This document shows, in pieces, positions 1-6,129 of a stretch of 11,913 nucleotides of DNA. The position numbers and the translations under genes are program-made. Location of the stretch: positions 1 to 11,913 of the forward strand of contig JAGHBR010000295.1 in NCBI GenBank assembly GCA_021160885.1, in the 5' to 3' direction. The notes beneath the pieces are model-generated. The model searched no databases. It was not told the DNA's origin and saw only the letters and a program-made list of their open reading frames with translations. Origin of the DNA: Caldisericaceae bacterium. Its GTDB lineage: Bacteria; Calditrichota; Calditrichia; Calditrichales; Calditrichaceae. The first letter of the stretch is position 1. The number at the start of each line of letters is the position of its first letter.

Positions 1-1
1 A

Positions 2-745
2 CAAAAACAGGCGATTTTCCGCTTTTATGCAGAATTAAACGACTTTTTGCCAAAGGAAAAGAGACAAAGGGATTTTGTTTATCGCTTTTGGGGTAATCCT
101 GCTGTGAAGGATGCTATTGAGGCCCTGGGCGTGCCGCATCCTGAAGTAGATTTGATTTTGGTAAATCAAAAATCGGTAGACTTTAACTATCGTTTACAAC
201 ATGGTGACCGGGTAGCTGTTTACCCTGTGTTTGAATTATTGGATATTGGTGCGGTGACGCACCTGCGTCCAAAACCTTTGCGTAGGCCAAAATTCATTCT
301 GGATTGCAACTTAGGTAAATTGACACGTAAACTACGCATGTTGGGCTTTGATTGCCTTTACCAGAACGATTACAGCGATCAGCAAATTGTTGATATGGCG
401 TTAAATCAAAAACGCATCATATTGACACGCGACATCGGGCTGTTGAAAAATAAAGTGGTGACCCATGGCTATTGGGTGCGTTCAACCAATCCGGCGCAGC
501 AGTTAAATGAGGTATTGAATTATTTTGATTTGTTTAATCAAATTCAGCCCTTTACGCGTTGTCTGGATTGTAACGGTTTGATTGAAGAAGTTCCCAAAAA
601 GGAAATTGAAGAACAATTGCCTGCGCGTGTGCGGCAGACATTTAACCAGTTTTACCGTTGTCAGCAATGTGGAAAGGTTTACTGGCAGGGATCACACTAC
701 GACAGAATGCTGGAATCCATTGCGAAGTTAAGGCAAAGAAGTTGA
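2..745 (+). CDS. Mut7-C RNase-domain protein with N-terminal ubiquitin-like domain (5' end outside window)
   Basis: The open frame runs in from the window edge. The 15 codons before the TTG at 47 (including FRFYAELNDFLP) match the usual opening of this family, so the true start lies a few codons upstream of base 1 and TTG 47 is internal. Of the 247 visible residues, about 1-82 form a ThiS/ubiquitin-like domain (VDLILVN, GDRVAVYPVFE). Residues about 97-180 are the Mut7-C PIN-like part, with D101 in ILDCNLGKLTRKLRMLGFD and D144 in ILTRD as likely metal-binding acids. A zinc ribbon follows, with C187-x2-C190 and C220-x2-C223. The family is predicted to be an RNase by its PIN fold; substrate and role are not established, so function is inferred from fold only. 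It converges on lipA across a repeat-filled gap and has no co-directional partner in view. The domain assignment is firm; the biological role is not. Confidence 0.88.
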   Translation, partial: QKQAIFRFYAELNDFLPKEKRQRDFVYRFWGNPAVKDAIEALGVPHPEVDLILVNQKSVDFNYRLQHGDRVAVYPVFELLDIGAVTHLRPKPLRRPKFILDCNLGKLTRKLRMLGFDCLYQNDYSDQQIVDMALNQKRIILTRDIGLLKNKVVTHGYWVRSTNPAQQLNEVLNYFDLFNQIQPFTRCLDCNGLIEEVPKKEIEEQLPARVRQTFNQFYRCQQCGKVYWQGSHYDRMLESIAKLRQRS

Positions 746-750
746 ATTTG

Positions 751-846
751 TCTCTCGCAGAACTCGCGGAGGGTTGCAGAATTTATTTATTTTTTTTAAT
801 AATTTCCTGCGTCCTTGTGCGTAATTCTGCGCGATCTGCGTGAAAT
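751..846 (+). repeat. CGCAGA-word element, copy 1
   Basis: The left part begins TCTCTCGCAG and carries repeated CGCAGA/CGCGGA-type words about 9-10 bases apart. An AT-rich middle follows, then a right part with TGCGT and TCTGCG words ending in CTGCGTGAAAT. The same plan recurs at 850, 1112 and 1199. The right part is roughly the reverse complement of the left, so the element can fold back on itself. This is the longest and least regular copy. Confidence 0.8.
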
Positions 847-849
847 AAA

Positions 850-937
850 TCTCTCGCGGAACTCGCGGAACAGCGCAGAATTTTTTATTTATTTTTTAGA
901 TATTTTTCTGCGTAATTTTGCGAGATCTGTGTGAAAC
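850..937 (+). repeat. CGCAGA-word element, copy 2
   Basis: It starts TCTCTCGCGGAACTCGCGGA and ends GTGTGAAAC. It lies three bases after copy 1, in the same orientation. Inner arms CGCAGAA and TTCTGCG flank a T-rich centre that contains TTTTTTATTTATTTTTT, also found in copy 3. Confidence 0.82.
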
Positions 938-978
938 TCTTTCATGAATTTCAATACATTCGCTGACTCGTGTCTAAA

Positions 979-1020
979 GTAACGCGTGACACGTAACAAG
1001 TAACAAGCAACAAGCAAATC
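979..1020 (+). repeat. Degenerate tandem 7-mer array (GTRACRA), about 6 units
   Basis: Reading in sevens from 979 gives GTAACGC, GTGACAC, GTAACAA, GTAACAA, GCAACAA and GCAAATC. The same 7-base word recurs in tandem at 2338-2358 and 9837-9878, also in gaps. There is no coding sense and no CRISPR-like spacer structure. Confidence 0.8.
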
Positions 1021-1026
1021 TCATTT

Positions 1027-1055
1027 AACTCGTAACGTGTCACATGTTACGAGTT
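1027..1055. repeat. 29-base near-perfect palindrome built from the 7-mer word
   Basis: The arms AACTCGTAAC (1027-1036) and GTTACGAGTT (1046-1055) are exact reverse complements. The inner bases also pair except 1037/1045, giving 13 of 14 pairs around the single centre base 1041. The sequence is made of GTAAC/GTCAC words, so it looks like two head-to-head stretches of the neighbouring 7-mer family. It could be a hairpin or a protein-binding dyad; no T run follows closely enough to call it a terminator with confidence. Confidence 0.7.
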
Positions 1056-1073
1056 ACGTTTTTTACAAATCAA

Positions 1074-1107
1074 TTTTCCGCGTTTTTCTGCGAAAATCTG
1101 CGTGAAA
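1074..1107 (+). repeat. Isolated right half of the CGCAGA-word element
   Basis: TTTTCCGCGTTTTTCTGCG followed by AAAATCTGCGTGAAAT matches the right part of copy 4 (TTTTCCGCGTTTTTCTACG) closely. No left part precedes it; the palindrome at 1027-1055 lies there instead. This suggests that the 7-mer block was inserted into, or recombined with, an older full-length copy. Confidence 0.65.
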
Positions 1108-1111
1108 TGAA

Positions 1112-1197
1112 TCTCTCGCAGAACTCGCAGAGGATCGCAGAAATTTTTTATTTATTTTTTGATTTTTCTGCGTAATTCTGCGAGATCAGCGTGAAAT
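1112..1197 (+). repeat. CGCAGA-word element, copy 3 (most regular)
   Basis: The left part holds three CGCAGA words spaced 9 and 10 bases apart (1117, 1126, 1136). The right part holds TCTGCG at 1167 and 1177 and ends CAGCGTGAAAT. Two nested perfect stems are possible: CTCGCAGA 1124-1131 with TCTGCGAG 1177-1184, and CGCAGAAA 1136-1143 with TTTCTGCG 1165-1172. This copy best defines the family. Confidence 0.85.
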
Positions 1198-1198
1198 A

Positions 1199-1274
1199 TC
1201 TCTCGCGGAACAGAGCAGAATTTTTTGTTTTTAGTTGACTTTTCCGCGTTTTTCTACGAAAATGTGTGTGAAAT
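1199..1274 (+). repeat. CGCAGA-word element, copy 4
   Basis: This copy starts TCTCTCGCGGAACAGAGCAG directly after copy 3 and ends GTGTGTGAAAT. It is shorter, with one left word missing and the right half matching the isolated half at 1074-1107. It ends about 20 bases from the lipA stop codon. Confidence 0.78.
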
Positions 1275-1295
1275 TTATTTAATCACATGGAACGG

Positions 1296-2180
1296 TTAGG
1301 CTATCACTTGTTCGTCGGCATGGTACGAACTGCGTACCAGCGGTCCGGATTCCACATGAGTAAAGCCCAGCTCAATAGCAATGCGTTTCAATTCTTCAAA
1401 TTCTTCAGGCGTGTAAAAACGATCCAGCGGGTAATGCTGTTTGGTAGGGGGCAGGTACTGACCAATGGTTAAAATATCGGTTTGGATGTCCCGCAGGTCT
1501 TTAAACAATTGAATGATTTCTTCCCAATGTTCTCCAAGCCCGACCATGATGCCGGATTTGGTGACAAAACCGCGTTTTTTGGCATGTTCCAGAACCGATA
1601 GAGACCGGTCATAACGTGCCTGAACGCGTACGTCTTTTTGTAAACGTTGCACCGTTTCCAGATTGTGATTCAATATTTGCGGCCTGGCATCCAGTACAGT
1701 ATCTAAGTCGTTCAAATCGCCTTTAAAATCGGGTATTAAAACTTCCACACTGCATTTGGGATGCAATTCATGAATCAAGCGAATGGTTTCAGCAAAGACA
1801 AAGGCGCCACCGTCGGAAAGATCATCGCGTGCAACCGAGGTAATGACGGCATGACGCAGGTTTAACTCTTTTACTGCTTCAGCCACGCGGCGGGGTTCTT
1901 CGAGATCGTATTCGGTGGGCTTGCCAACCGTAATGTTGCAGAATTTACAACTACGTGTGCAAATATTGCCTAAAATCATAAATGTTGCCGTACGTCGACT
2001 CCAGCATTCACCGATATTAGGACAGCGGGCGCTTTCGCAAACTGTATGTAGTTTTTGCCGGTTGATTAACTTACGGACATCGCTGAAATTGTTATCACTG
2101 CCTAATTTGATTTTTAACCATTCCGGACGTCTTAATCTGGTGTTAGCCTGCTGATTGGCTGGGTCTATTTTTTTTGCCAC
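1296..2180 (-). CDS. lipA: Lipoyl synthase (radical SAM)
   Basis: LipA inserts two sulfur atoms at C6 and C8 of protein-bound octanoyl groups to make the lipoyl cofactor of 2-oxoacid dehydrogenases and the glycine cleavage system, in the cytoplasm. The 294 residues match the usual length. The auxiliary 4Fe-4S cluster motif is C48-x4-C53-x5-C59 (CESARCPNIGEC) and the SAM cluster motif is C74-x3-C78-x2-C81 (CTRSCKFC). The conserved RSSY serine motif lies near the C-terminus (residues 283-286), so all key residues are present. The start is GTG at 2178-2180, supported by GGAGA six bases upstream. No lipB or lipoate ligase is in view. It is divergent from the carbohydrate cluster and shares a 317-base control region with it. 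Identification is secure. Confidence 0.97.
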   Translation of the reverse strand: MAKKIDPANQQANTRLRRPEWLKIKLGSDNNFSDVRKLINRQKLHTVCESARCPNIGECWSRRTATFMILGNICTRSCKFCNITVGKPTEYDLEEPRRVAEAVKELNLRHAVITSVARDDLSDGGAFVFAETIRLIHELHPKCSVEVLIPDFKGDLNDLDTVLDARPQILNHNLETVQRLQKDVRVQARYDRSLSVLEHAKKRGFVTKSGIMVGLGEHWEEIIQLFKDLRDIQTDILTIGQYLPPTKQHYPLDRFYTPEEFEELKRIAIELGFTHVESGPLVRSSYHADEQVIA

Positions 2181-2186
2181 TGTCTT

Positions 2187-2191
2187 TCTCC
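2187..2191 (-). promoter_or_regulatory. Ribosome binding site of lipA
   Basis: On the minus strand GGAGA lies six bases before the GTG codon. It supports this non-ATG start as the real one. Confidence 0.7.
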
Positions 2192-2218
2192 GAATTTTTT
2201 GTTTGTTTTAACGGCGGC

Positions 2219-2247
2219 AATTTAAAAATTATTTCGGACTTTAACAA
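2219..2247 (-). promoter_or_regulatory. Possible lipA promoter
   Basis: On the minus strand TTGTTA and TAAATT are separated by 17 bases, each matching 4 of 6 positions of the sigma-70 consensus. The element lies about 40 bases before the GTG start. AT-rich DNA gives such matches by chance, and the -10 consensus of this phylum may differ, so this is tentative. Confidence 0.3.
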
Positions 2248-2261
2248 ATTTAGAAAGTATG

Positions 2262-2299
2262 GTTTCACGCATAACACGCAGAATGTGCAGAAATATTTT
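2262..2299 (-). repeat. Degenerate reversed half-copy of the CGCAGA-word element
   Basis: The stretch begins GTTTCACGC and continues through ACGCAGAATGTGCAGAAA. It corresponds to the reverse complement of the right half of the elements at 751-1274, whose right ends read TTCTGCG...GCGTGAAAT. It is therefore the same family in opposite orientation on the other side of lipA. The match is imperfect. Confidence 0.5.
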
Positions 2300-2332
2300 A
2301 GCCACTGATTTACACAGATTAGCGCTGATTAG
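2299..2332 (+). repeat. GATT-word repeat, period 10
   Basis: CTGATTTACA, CAGATTAGCG and CTGATTAGTA follow one another as three 10-base units. The opening TAGCCACTGATT recurs at 9818-9829, and in both places a GTRACRA 7-mer array follows within a few bases. Confidence 0.6.
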
Positions 2333-2337
2333 TAAAA

Positions 2338-2358
2338 GTAACAAGTGACGAGTAACAA
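2338..2358 (+). repeat. Tandem 7-mer array (GTRACRA), 3 units
   Basis: GTAACAA, GTGACGA and GTAACAA follow one another exactly. This is the same word as at 979-1020 and 9837-9878. Confidence 0.78.
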
Positions 2359-2379
2359 AGTTGAAGAATGAGCTGTAAT

Positions 2380-2407
2380 TTCCATTCAACTATTGAACTA
2401 TTCAACC
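2380..2407 (+). repeat. Tandem 8-mer AACTATTS
   Basis: AACTATTG (2388-2395) and AACTATTC (2396-2403) follow a degenerate CCATTC unit and end in AACC. It is a short block, distinct in word and period from its neighbours. Confidence 0.5.
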
Positions 2408-2426
2408 AAAACGCTATTTTCATTTG

Positions 2427-2457
2427 CCTGTAATAAATACTTTGCCTATTTTACAGG
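2427..2457. promoter_or_regulatory. Operator-like dyad upstream of the carbohydrate cluster
   Basis: CCTGTAA (2427-2433) and TTACAGG (2451-2457) are perfect inverted arms 17 bases apart, centred about 56 bases before the ATG at 2498. A weak promoter-like pair, TTTGCC and TATTTT, overlaps it. Position and symmetry fit a repressor or activator site, but no regulator gene is in the window. Seven-base arms can arise by chance. Confidence 0.35.
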
Positions 2458-2487
2458 GAAAGTTTTTTGCTAAAACAAACAACCGTC

Positions 2488-2494
2488 AGGAGGT
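2488..2494 (+). promoter_or_regulatory. Strong ribosome binding site of the first cluster gene
   Basis: AGGAGGT is fully complementary to the core anti-Shine-Dalgarno sequence and lies three bases before the ATG at 2498. The spacing is short, but no better start is available in frame. Confidence 0.8.
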
Positions 2495-2497
2495 ACC

Positions 2498-3670
2498 ATG
2501 CTCAATCGAAAATTAAAAATGGGGATGGTCGGTGGCGGTCCGGGTTCGTTCATTGGAGCGGTACATTACAAAGCGGCCGTTCTGGATGGCAAAATTGAAC
2601 TGGTGGCCGGTGCCTTTAGTCGTGATCCTGAAAAATCGAAGCAAGCAGGTCAAAATTATTCTCTTGATCCGCAAAGAGTGTACGGCAGCTACCAGGAAAT
2701 GATCGAAAAAGAATTGAAGCTCCCCCCGCAAGAACGCATCGATTTTGTGTCTATTGTAACCCCCAATAACTGGCATTTCCCCATTGCCCGCGATTTTTTG
2801 CAGGCCGGTTTCCATGTGGTTTGCGACAAACCCATGACCTTTAAAGTGGAAGAAGCTCGTCAGCTAAAAAAGATTGTTAATGAAAGCGATTTGCTGTTCG
2901 CCTTAACTCACAATTACACCGGTTACCCCATGGTTAAGCTGGCCAGAGATATGGTTAAAAAGGGAGAACTCGGCGCCGTTCGCAAAATTGTGGTTCAATA
3001 TCCTCAGGGCTGGCTGGCAACGCCTTTAGAGCGCACCGGCCAGATTCAGGCATCATGGCGCACCGATCCCAACCAGAGCGGGGCGGCCGGCAGCATTGGA
3101 GATATCGGTACCCATGCGGAAAATTTGACTGAGTACATCACCGGCTTGCAGATCAGGGAGTTGTGTGCAGATTTAACCGCGTTTGTGGATGGCCGTTTGT
3201 TGGATGACGATGGCAATGTGCTGCTGCGTTTTGATAACGGCGCCAAAGGCATTTTACACTGCAGTCAAATTTCCGTGGGCGAAGAGAACAATCTGGCCAT
3301 CTGGATTTATGGCGAAAAGAAAGGGCTGGAGTGGCACCAGGAACATCCTAATTATCTCTACGTCAAGGAACAGGATACTCCAATGCAGGTCTGGAAGCGG
3401 GGTAATGGCTACGTGGCGCAATACAGTCCGGCAGCCGGCCGGGCCACGCGACTGCCTTCGGGACATCCCGAAGCATTTATTGAGGCCTTTGCCAATATTT
3501 ACAACAATTTTGCCGACACCTTGATTGCCCGACTAACCGGCAATGAGCCAGATTCTTTGGCCTTAGATTTCCCGGATGTGAACGACGGTTTACGGGGAAT
3601 GATTTTTATTGACACGGTAGTACAAAGCGCAAGAAAAGGTGCTGTCTGGCAAAAGATGGAGAATCAGTAA
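2498..3670 (+). CDS. Gfo/Idh/MocA-family NAD(P)-dependent sugar dehydrogenase (cytoplasmic)
   Basis: The 390 residues have an N-terminal Rossmann fold with the dinucleotide loop MVGGGPGSFIG (residues 10-20). The family lysine is K111 in CDKPMT, a D-K-P variant of the common E-K-P. The catalytic-site segment GDIGTHAENL (201-210) carries D202 and H206. There is no signal peptide, so it should act in the cytoplasm. Members oxidise a sugar hydroxyl, often at C3 of glucosides or on inositols. The SFIGAVH opening is that of a distinct subgroup that I recall next to TIM-barrel sugar isomerases, as is the case here: the next gene begins 22 bases downstream. By analogy with E. coli YcjS and rhizobial ThuB, I infer a glycoside 3-dehydrogenase. 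The family is certain, the substrate unknown. Confidence 0.9.
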   Translation: MLNRKLKMGMVGGGPGSFIGAVHYKAAVLDGKIELVAGAFSRDPEKSKQAGQNYSLDPQRVYGSYQEMIEKELKLPPQERIDFVSIVTPNNWHFPIARDFLQAGFHVVCDKPMTFKVEEARQLKKIVNESDLLFALTHNYTGYPMVKLARDMVKKGELGAVRKIVVQYPQGWLATPLERTGQIQASWRTDPNQSGAAGSIGDIGTHAENLTEYITGLQIRELCADLTAFVDGRLLDDDGNVLLRFDNGAKGILHCSQISVGEENNLAIWIYGEKKGLEWHQEHPNYLYVKEQDTPMQVWKRGNGYVAQYSPAAGRATRLPSGHPEAFIEAFANIYNNFADTLIARLTGNEPDSLALDFPDVNDGLRGMIFIDTVVQSARKGAVWQKMENQ

Positions 3671-3680
3671 AAATAAAAAA

Positions 3681-3686
3681 AGGAGG
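3681..3686 (+). promoter_or_regulatory. Ribosome binding site that fixes the isomerase start
   Basis: AGGAGG lies six bases before ATG 3693. It selects this codon over the in-frame ATG at 3639, which lies inside the upstream gene, and over the out-of-frame ATG at 3688. Confidence 0.85.
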
Positions 3687-3692
3687 CATGCA

Positions 3693-4688
3693 ATGGCGCG
3701 TCCAGTCACTTTATTTACCGGACAATGGGCGGATTTACCGCTGGAGACTTTGGCTCAAAAAGCGGCCCGGTGGGGCTACGATGGCCTGGAACTGGCCTGC
3801 TGGGGCGACCACCTGGATGTTGAAAAAGCAGCAAACGACAGGGCTTATTGTGAACAAAAGCTGGAAATGCTGGCCAAATACAATCTTAAAATCTGGGCCA
3901 TCAGTAATCATCTGGCTGGTCAACTGGTGTGTGACCCCAACAACGACAGCCGTTCCGATGCTTTTGCCCCGGCAGACTGCAAGGGCGATCCGGAAAAGAA
4001 ACGGCAATGGGCGGTGGAAACCATGAAAAAGACGGCCATGGCTGCTAAAAATTTGGGTGTTCCGGTAGTTAATGGTTTTACCGGCTCTTCTATCTGGCAC
4101 ATGTTTTACGCCTTTCCTCCGGTAACGCAGGAGATGATCGATGAAGGATTTGCCTATTTTGCCCGAATGTGGAATCCAATCCTGGATGTGTTTGATGAAA
4201 TGGGCGTTCGTTTTGCGCTGGAAGTCCATCCCACTGAGATTGCTTTCGATCTTGTCACTGCTAAAAAAGCATTGCAGGCGATCAATCATCGCAAAACATT
4301 TGGTTTCAATTTTGATCCCAGCCATCTGTACTGGCAAATGGTTGATCCGGTACTCTTTTTGCGTGAATTTTCTGATCGAATTTACCATGTGCACATGAAA
4401 GATGCCGCCCTGCAACTGGATGGGCGCAGCGGTATTCTGGCCTCCCATCTGGACTTTGGCCATCCGGAACGTGGTTGGGATTTTCGTTCACTGGGTCGTG
4501 GTGAGGTTGACTTTGAGGAGATCATTCGCGCCTTAAACCATATCGGTTACCAGGGGCCTCTTTCGGTCGAATGGGAAGACAGCGGCATGGATCGTGAACA
4601 TGGCGCACAGGAAGCCTTACAATTTGTTAAAGAGCTGGATTTTGAGCCAGCAAAACAGGCTTTTGATTCTGCTTTCGAAAGAGAGTAA
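3693..4688 (+). CDS. Sugar phosphate isomerase/epimerase family protein (AP endonuclease 2-like TIM barrel)
   Basis: Starting at ATG 3693 after AGGAGG, the protein has 331 residues and begins MARPVTLFTGQWADLPLE, the first strand of a TIM barrel. Candidate divalent-metal ligands sit at the usual barrel positions: E177 (ALEVHPTE), D208 and H211 (NFDPSHLYW), H234 (YHVHMKDA) and E293 (SVEWEDSG). There is no signal peptide, so it is cytoplasmic. The family contains sugar isomerases, epimerases and dehydratases that use an enediolate intermediate. It is 22 bases from the preceding dehydrogenase and almost certainly co-transcribed. This pairing resembles YcjS/YcjR of E. coli, where YcjR epimerises a 3-keto glycoside, so action on the dehydrogenase product is my inference. 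The family call is firm; the exact reaction is not. Confidence 0.9.
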   Translation: MARPVTLFTGQWADLPLETLAQKAARWGYDGLELACWGDHLDVEKAANDRAYCEQKLEMLAKYNLKIWAISNHLAGQLVCDPNNDSRSDAFAPADCKGDPEKKRQWAVETMKKTAMAAKNLGVPVVNGFTGSSIWHMFYAFPPVTQEMIDEGFAYFARMWNPILDVFDEMGVRFALEVHPTEIAFDLVTAKKALQAINHRKTFGFNFDPSHLYWQMVDPVLFLREFSDRIYHVHMKDAALQLDGRSGILASHLDFGHPERGWDFRSLGRGEVDFEEIIRALNHIGYQGPLSVEWEDSGMDREHGAQEALQFVKELDFEPAKQAFDSAFERE

Positions 4689-4822
4689 TTGGTCAAATCC
4701 CTGATGCTGTTTTACAGGACTGGATTACATTTTTTGCCCTTCCAGCTTAACACTCAGGCATAGAACGCTTCGACCAATACGAGGCTCATTGTAAATTAAG
4801 TTAAACATTCAGGATTAAAAAA
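4689..4822. other. 134-base gap inside the cluster, possible internal control region
   Basis: No gene is seen. The gap is longer than elsewhere in the cluster and may hold a second promoter for the exported genes. ATTGGTC (4688-4694) and GACCAAT (4772-4778) form a wide inverted pair. TTTTACAGG (4710-4718) repeats the right arm and neighbouring bases of the dyad at 2427-2457. Both signals are weak. Confidence 0.35.
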
Positions 4823-6121
4823 ATGAAAAAATGGCAACGTCGAGAATTTATCAAAAAAACCGTTGCTGGCCTGGTAGCCTTTCCGCACATCATTAAGGCT
4901 TCGGCAATCGGTTTAAACAATAGCACACTTCCTTCCAATACAATCACCATTGGCTGCATTGGCGTTGGGGGGATGGGCACTTCCAATCTGAAAGGTTTTT
5001 TGGCTAAAAAAGAAGTAAAAGTTTTGGCGGTCTGCGATGTGGATCAGAAGCATGCTGAACAGGCCAAGGCCCTTGTTGACCAGGCTTACGGAAATTCCGA
5101 TTGTCAGATTTACCATGATTTCAGGGAGTTGTTAGCCCGGCCAGATATTGACGCCATCATGACCGCAACGCCGGATCATTGGCATGCTTTGATTGCTGTG
5201 GCTGCCGCACAGGCCGGCAAGGACATTTACGCCGAAAAACCTCTGGCTTACACCATTGGCGAAGGTCGGGCTATTGTGAAGGCGGTGCAGAAACATGGCA
5301 TCATCTGGCAAACCGGCAGCTGGCAAAGATCTCAACAGCATTTCAGACGAGCCTGCGAACTGGTGCGAAATGGGCGTATTGGCAGGGTGCACACGGTGCG
5401 CGTTGGATTGCCAACAGGTAATGGTGGACAAAATGCCGATACGCGTCCCCAACAGCCGCCGCCCTGGTTTGATTACGACTTCTGGTTAGGCCCGGCACCC
5501 TGGAAGCCTTACAGTCCCGGGCGCTGCCACTGGAATTTCCGCTGGGTCAGTGATTATTCTGGCGGGCAGTTGACTGATTGGGCCGGTCATCATGTGGACA
5601 TTGCCCACTGGGCTATGAACACCGAACGTTCGGCGCCCCGTTTTATTCAGGGCAGGGCAAAATTCCCCGAAGTTAAAGACGGACTTTACGATACCGCCGA
5701 ACAATACTGGATTGAAGCCGAATATGATGAAGGCTTTACCATGATTATTGCCGATCAGCAGCAACAGCCTAAGGGCATGGGTGTGCATTTCATTGGTGAG
5801 AAGGGCTGGATTCATGTCAATCGCCAGGGGGTGTGGGCTTCTGATCCAGACATTCTCAAGTCAAAGATTGGACCGGGCGAAATCCACCTTTACCAGAGCA
5901 CCGACCATATTCAAAATTTTTTGGACAGTGTCAAGCTGCGTAAGCCAACGATAACCTCAGCTGAAGTTGCACACCATTCCATCATGCCGGCTCATCTGGG
6001 ATTAATCGCCATTAAGTTGGGGCAGCGGTTAGAGTGGGATATAGCCAGTGAACGTTTTGTCAATAATGAACTGGCCAACCGCCTGCTATGGCGCCCCATG
6101 CGCAGCCCATGGACCTTGTAG
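4823..6121 (+). CDS. Tat-exported Gfo/Idh/MocA-family dehydrogenase
   Basis: The 432-residue protein opens with a twin-arginine signal: R6-R7 in RREFIKK, then the hydrophobic TVAGLVAFPHIIKASAIG. It should therefore fold with its cofactor in the cytoplasm and work in the periplasm, as Zymomonas glucose-fructose oxidoreductase does. The Rossmann loop is CIGVGGMGTSN (45-55) and the E-K-P motif is at 138-140 (DIYAEKPLAY). The active-site segment is LTDWAGHHVD (250-259), with D252, H256 and H257. The tail ANRLLWRPMRSPW is typical of this exported subgroup. AGGA lies eight bases before the ATG. It is only distantly related to the gene at 2498. In the periplasm NAD(H) must be bound and recycled, so it may couple oxidation of one sugar to reduction of another; this is inference. 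Confidence 0.92.
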   Translation: MKKWQRREFIKKTVAGLVAFPHIIKASAIGLNNSTLPSNTITIGCIGVGGMGTSNLKGFLAKKEVKVLAVCDVDQKHAEQAKALVDQAYGNSDCQIYHDFRELLARPDIDAIMTATPDHWHALIAVAAAQAGKDIYAEKPLAYTIGEGRAIVKAVQKHGIIWQTGSWQRSQQHFRRACELVRNGRIGRVHTVRVGLPTGNGGQNADTRPQQPPPWFDYDFWLGPAPWKPYSPGRCHWNFRWVSDYSGGQLTDWAGHHVDIAHWAMNTERSAPRFIQGRAKFPEVKDGLYDTAEQYWIEAEYDEGFTMIIADQQQQPKGMGVHFIGEKGWIHVNRQGVWASDPDILKSKIGPGEIHLYQSTDHIQNFLDSVKLRKPTITSAEVAHHSIMPAHLGLIAIKLGQRLEWDIASERFVNNELANRLLWRPMRSPWTL

Positions 6122-6129
6122 AGGTGGAC

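Larger units (their letters stand above)
746..1295. other. 550-base gene-free gap between convergent genes, filled with repeats
   Basis: No convincing gene is present. Nearly the whole gap is accounted for by four copies of an approximately 75-96 bp element, one isolated right half of the same element, a tandem 7-mer array and a 29-base palindrome, listed separately. Only about 938-978 and 1275-1295 look like plain AT-rich spacer. Both flanking genes point into the gap, so the hairpin-forming elements could end either transcript, but none has a classic GC stem followed directly by a T run. Confidence 0.8.
2181..2497. other. 317-base divergent gap: control region plus repeats
   Basis: No gene is seen. 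From left to right it holds the lipA ribosome site and candidate promoter, a reversed half of the CGCAGA element, a GATT-word repeat, a 7-mer array, an 8-mer tandem, an operator-like dyad and a strong ribosome site for the dehydrogenase gene at 2498. The repeats sit in the middle and leave about 80 bases next to lipA and 90 bases next to the cluster for regulation. Confidence 0.7.

Noticed and set aside
47..745. TTG at 47 as the start of the first gene
   Set aside because: Fifteen upstream in-frame codons match the conserved start of the ubiquitin-like domain, so the gene begins outside the window.
751..1274. CRISPR array
   Set aside because: Units are imperfect, of unequal length, internally fold-back, and there are no uniform unique spacers or cas genes.
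746..1295. tRNA or other known structured RNA gene in the repeat gap
   Set aside because: No cloverleaf or TTCRA-type arm was found; the foldable parts are the repeated fold-back elements.
3639..3692. Longer N-terminus for the isomerase from ATG 3639
   Set aside because: It lies inside the upstream dehydrogenase gene, has no ribosome site and adds a basic stretch foreign to the family; AGGAGG points to ATG 3693.
3735..4463. 242-codon open frame on the minus strand
   Set aside because: It lies entirely within the isomerase gene, which has clear family motifs; the antisense product shows no recognisable domain.
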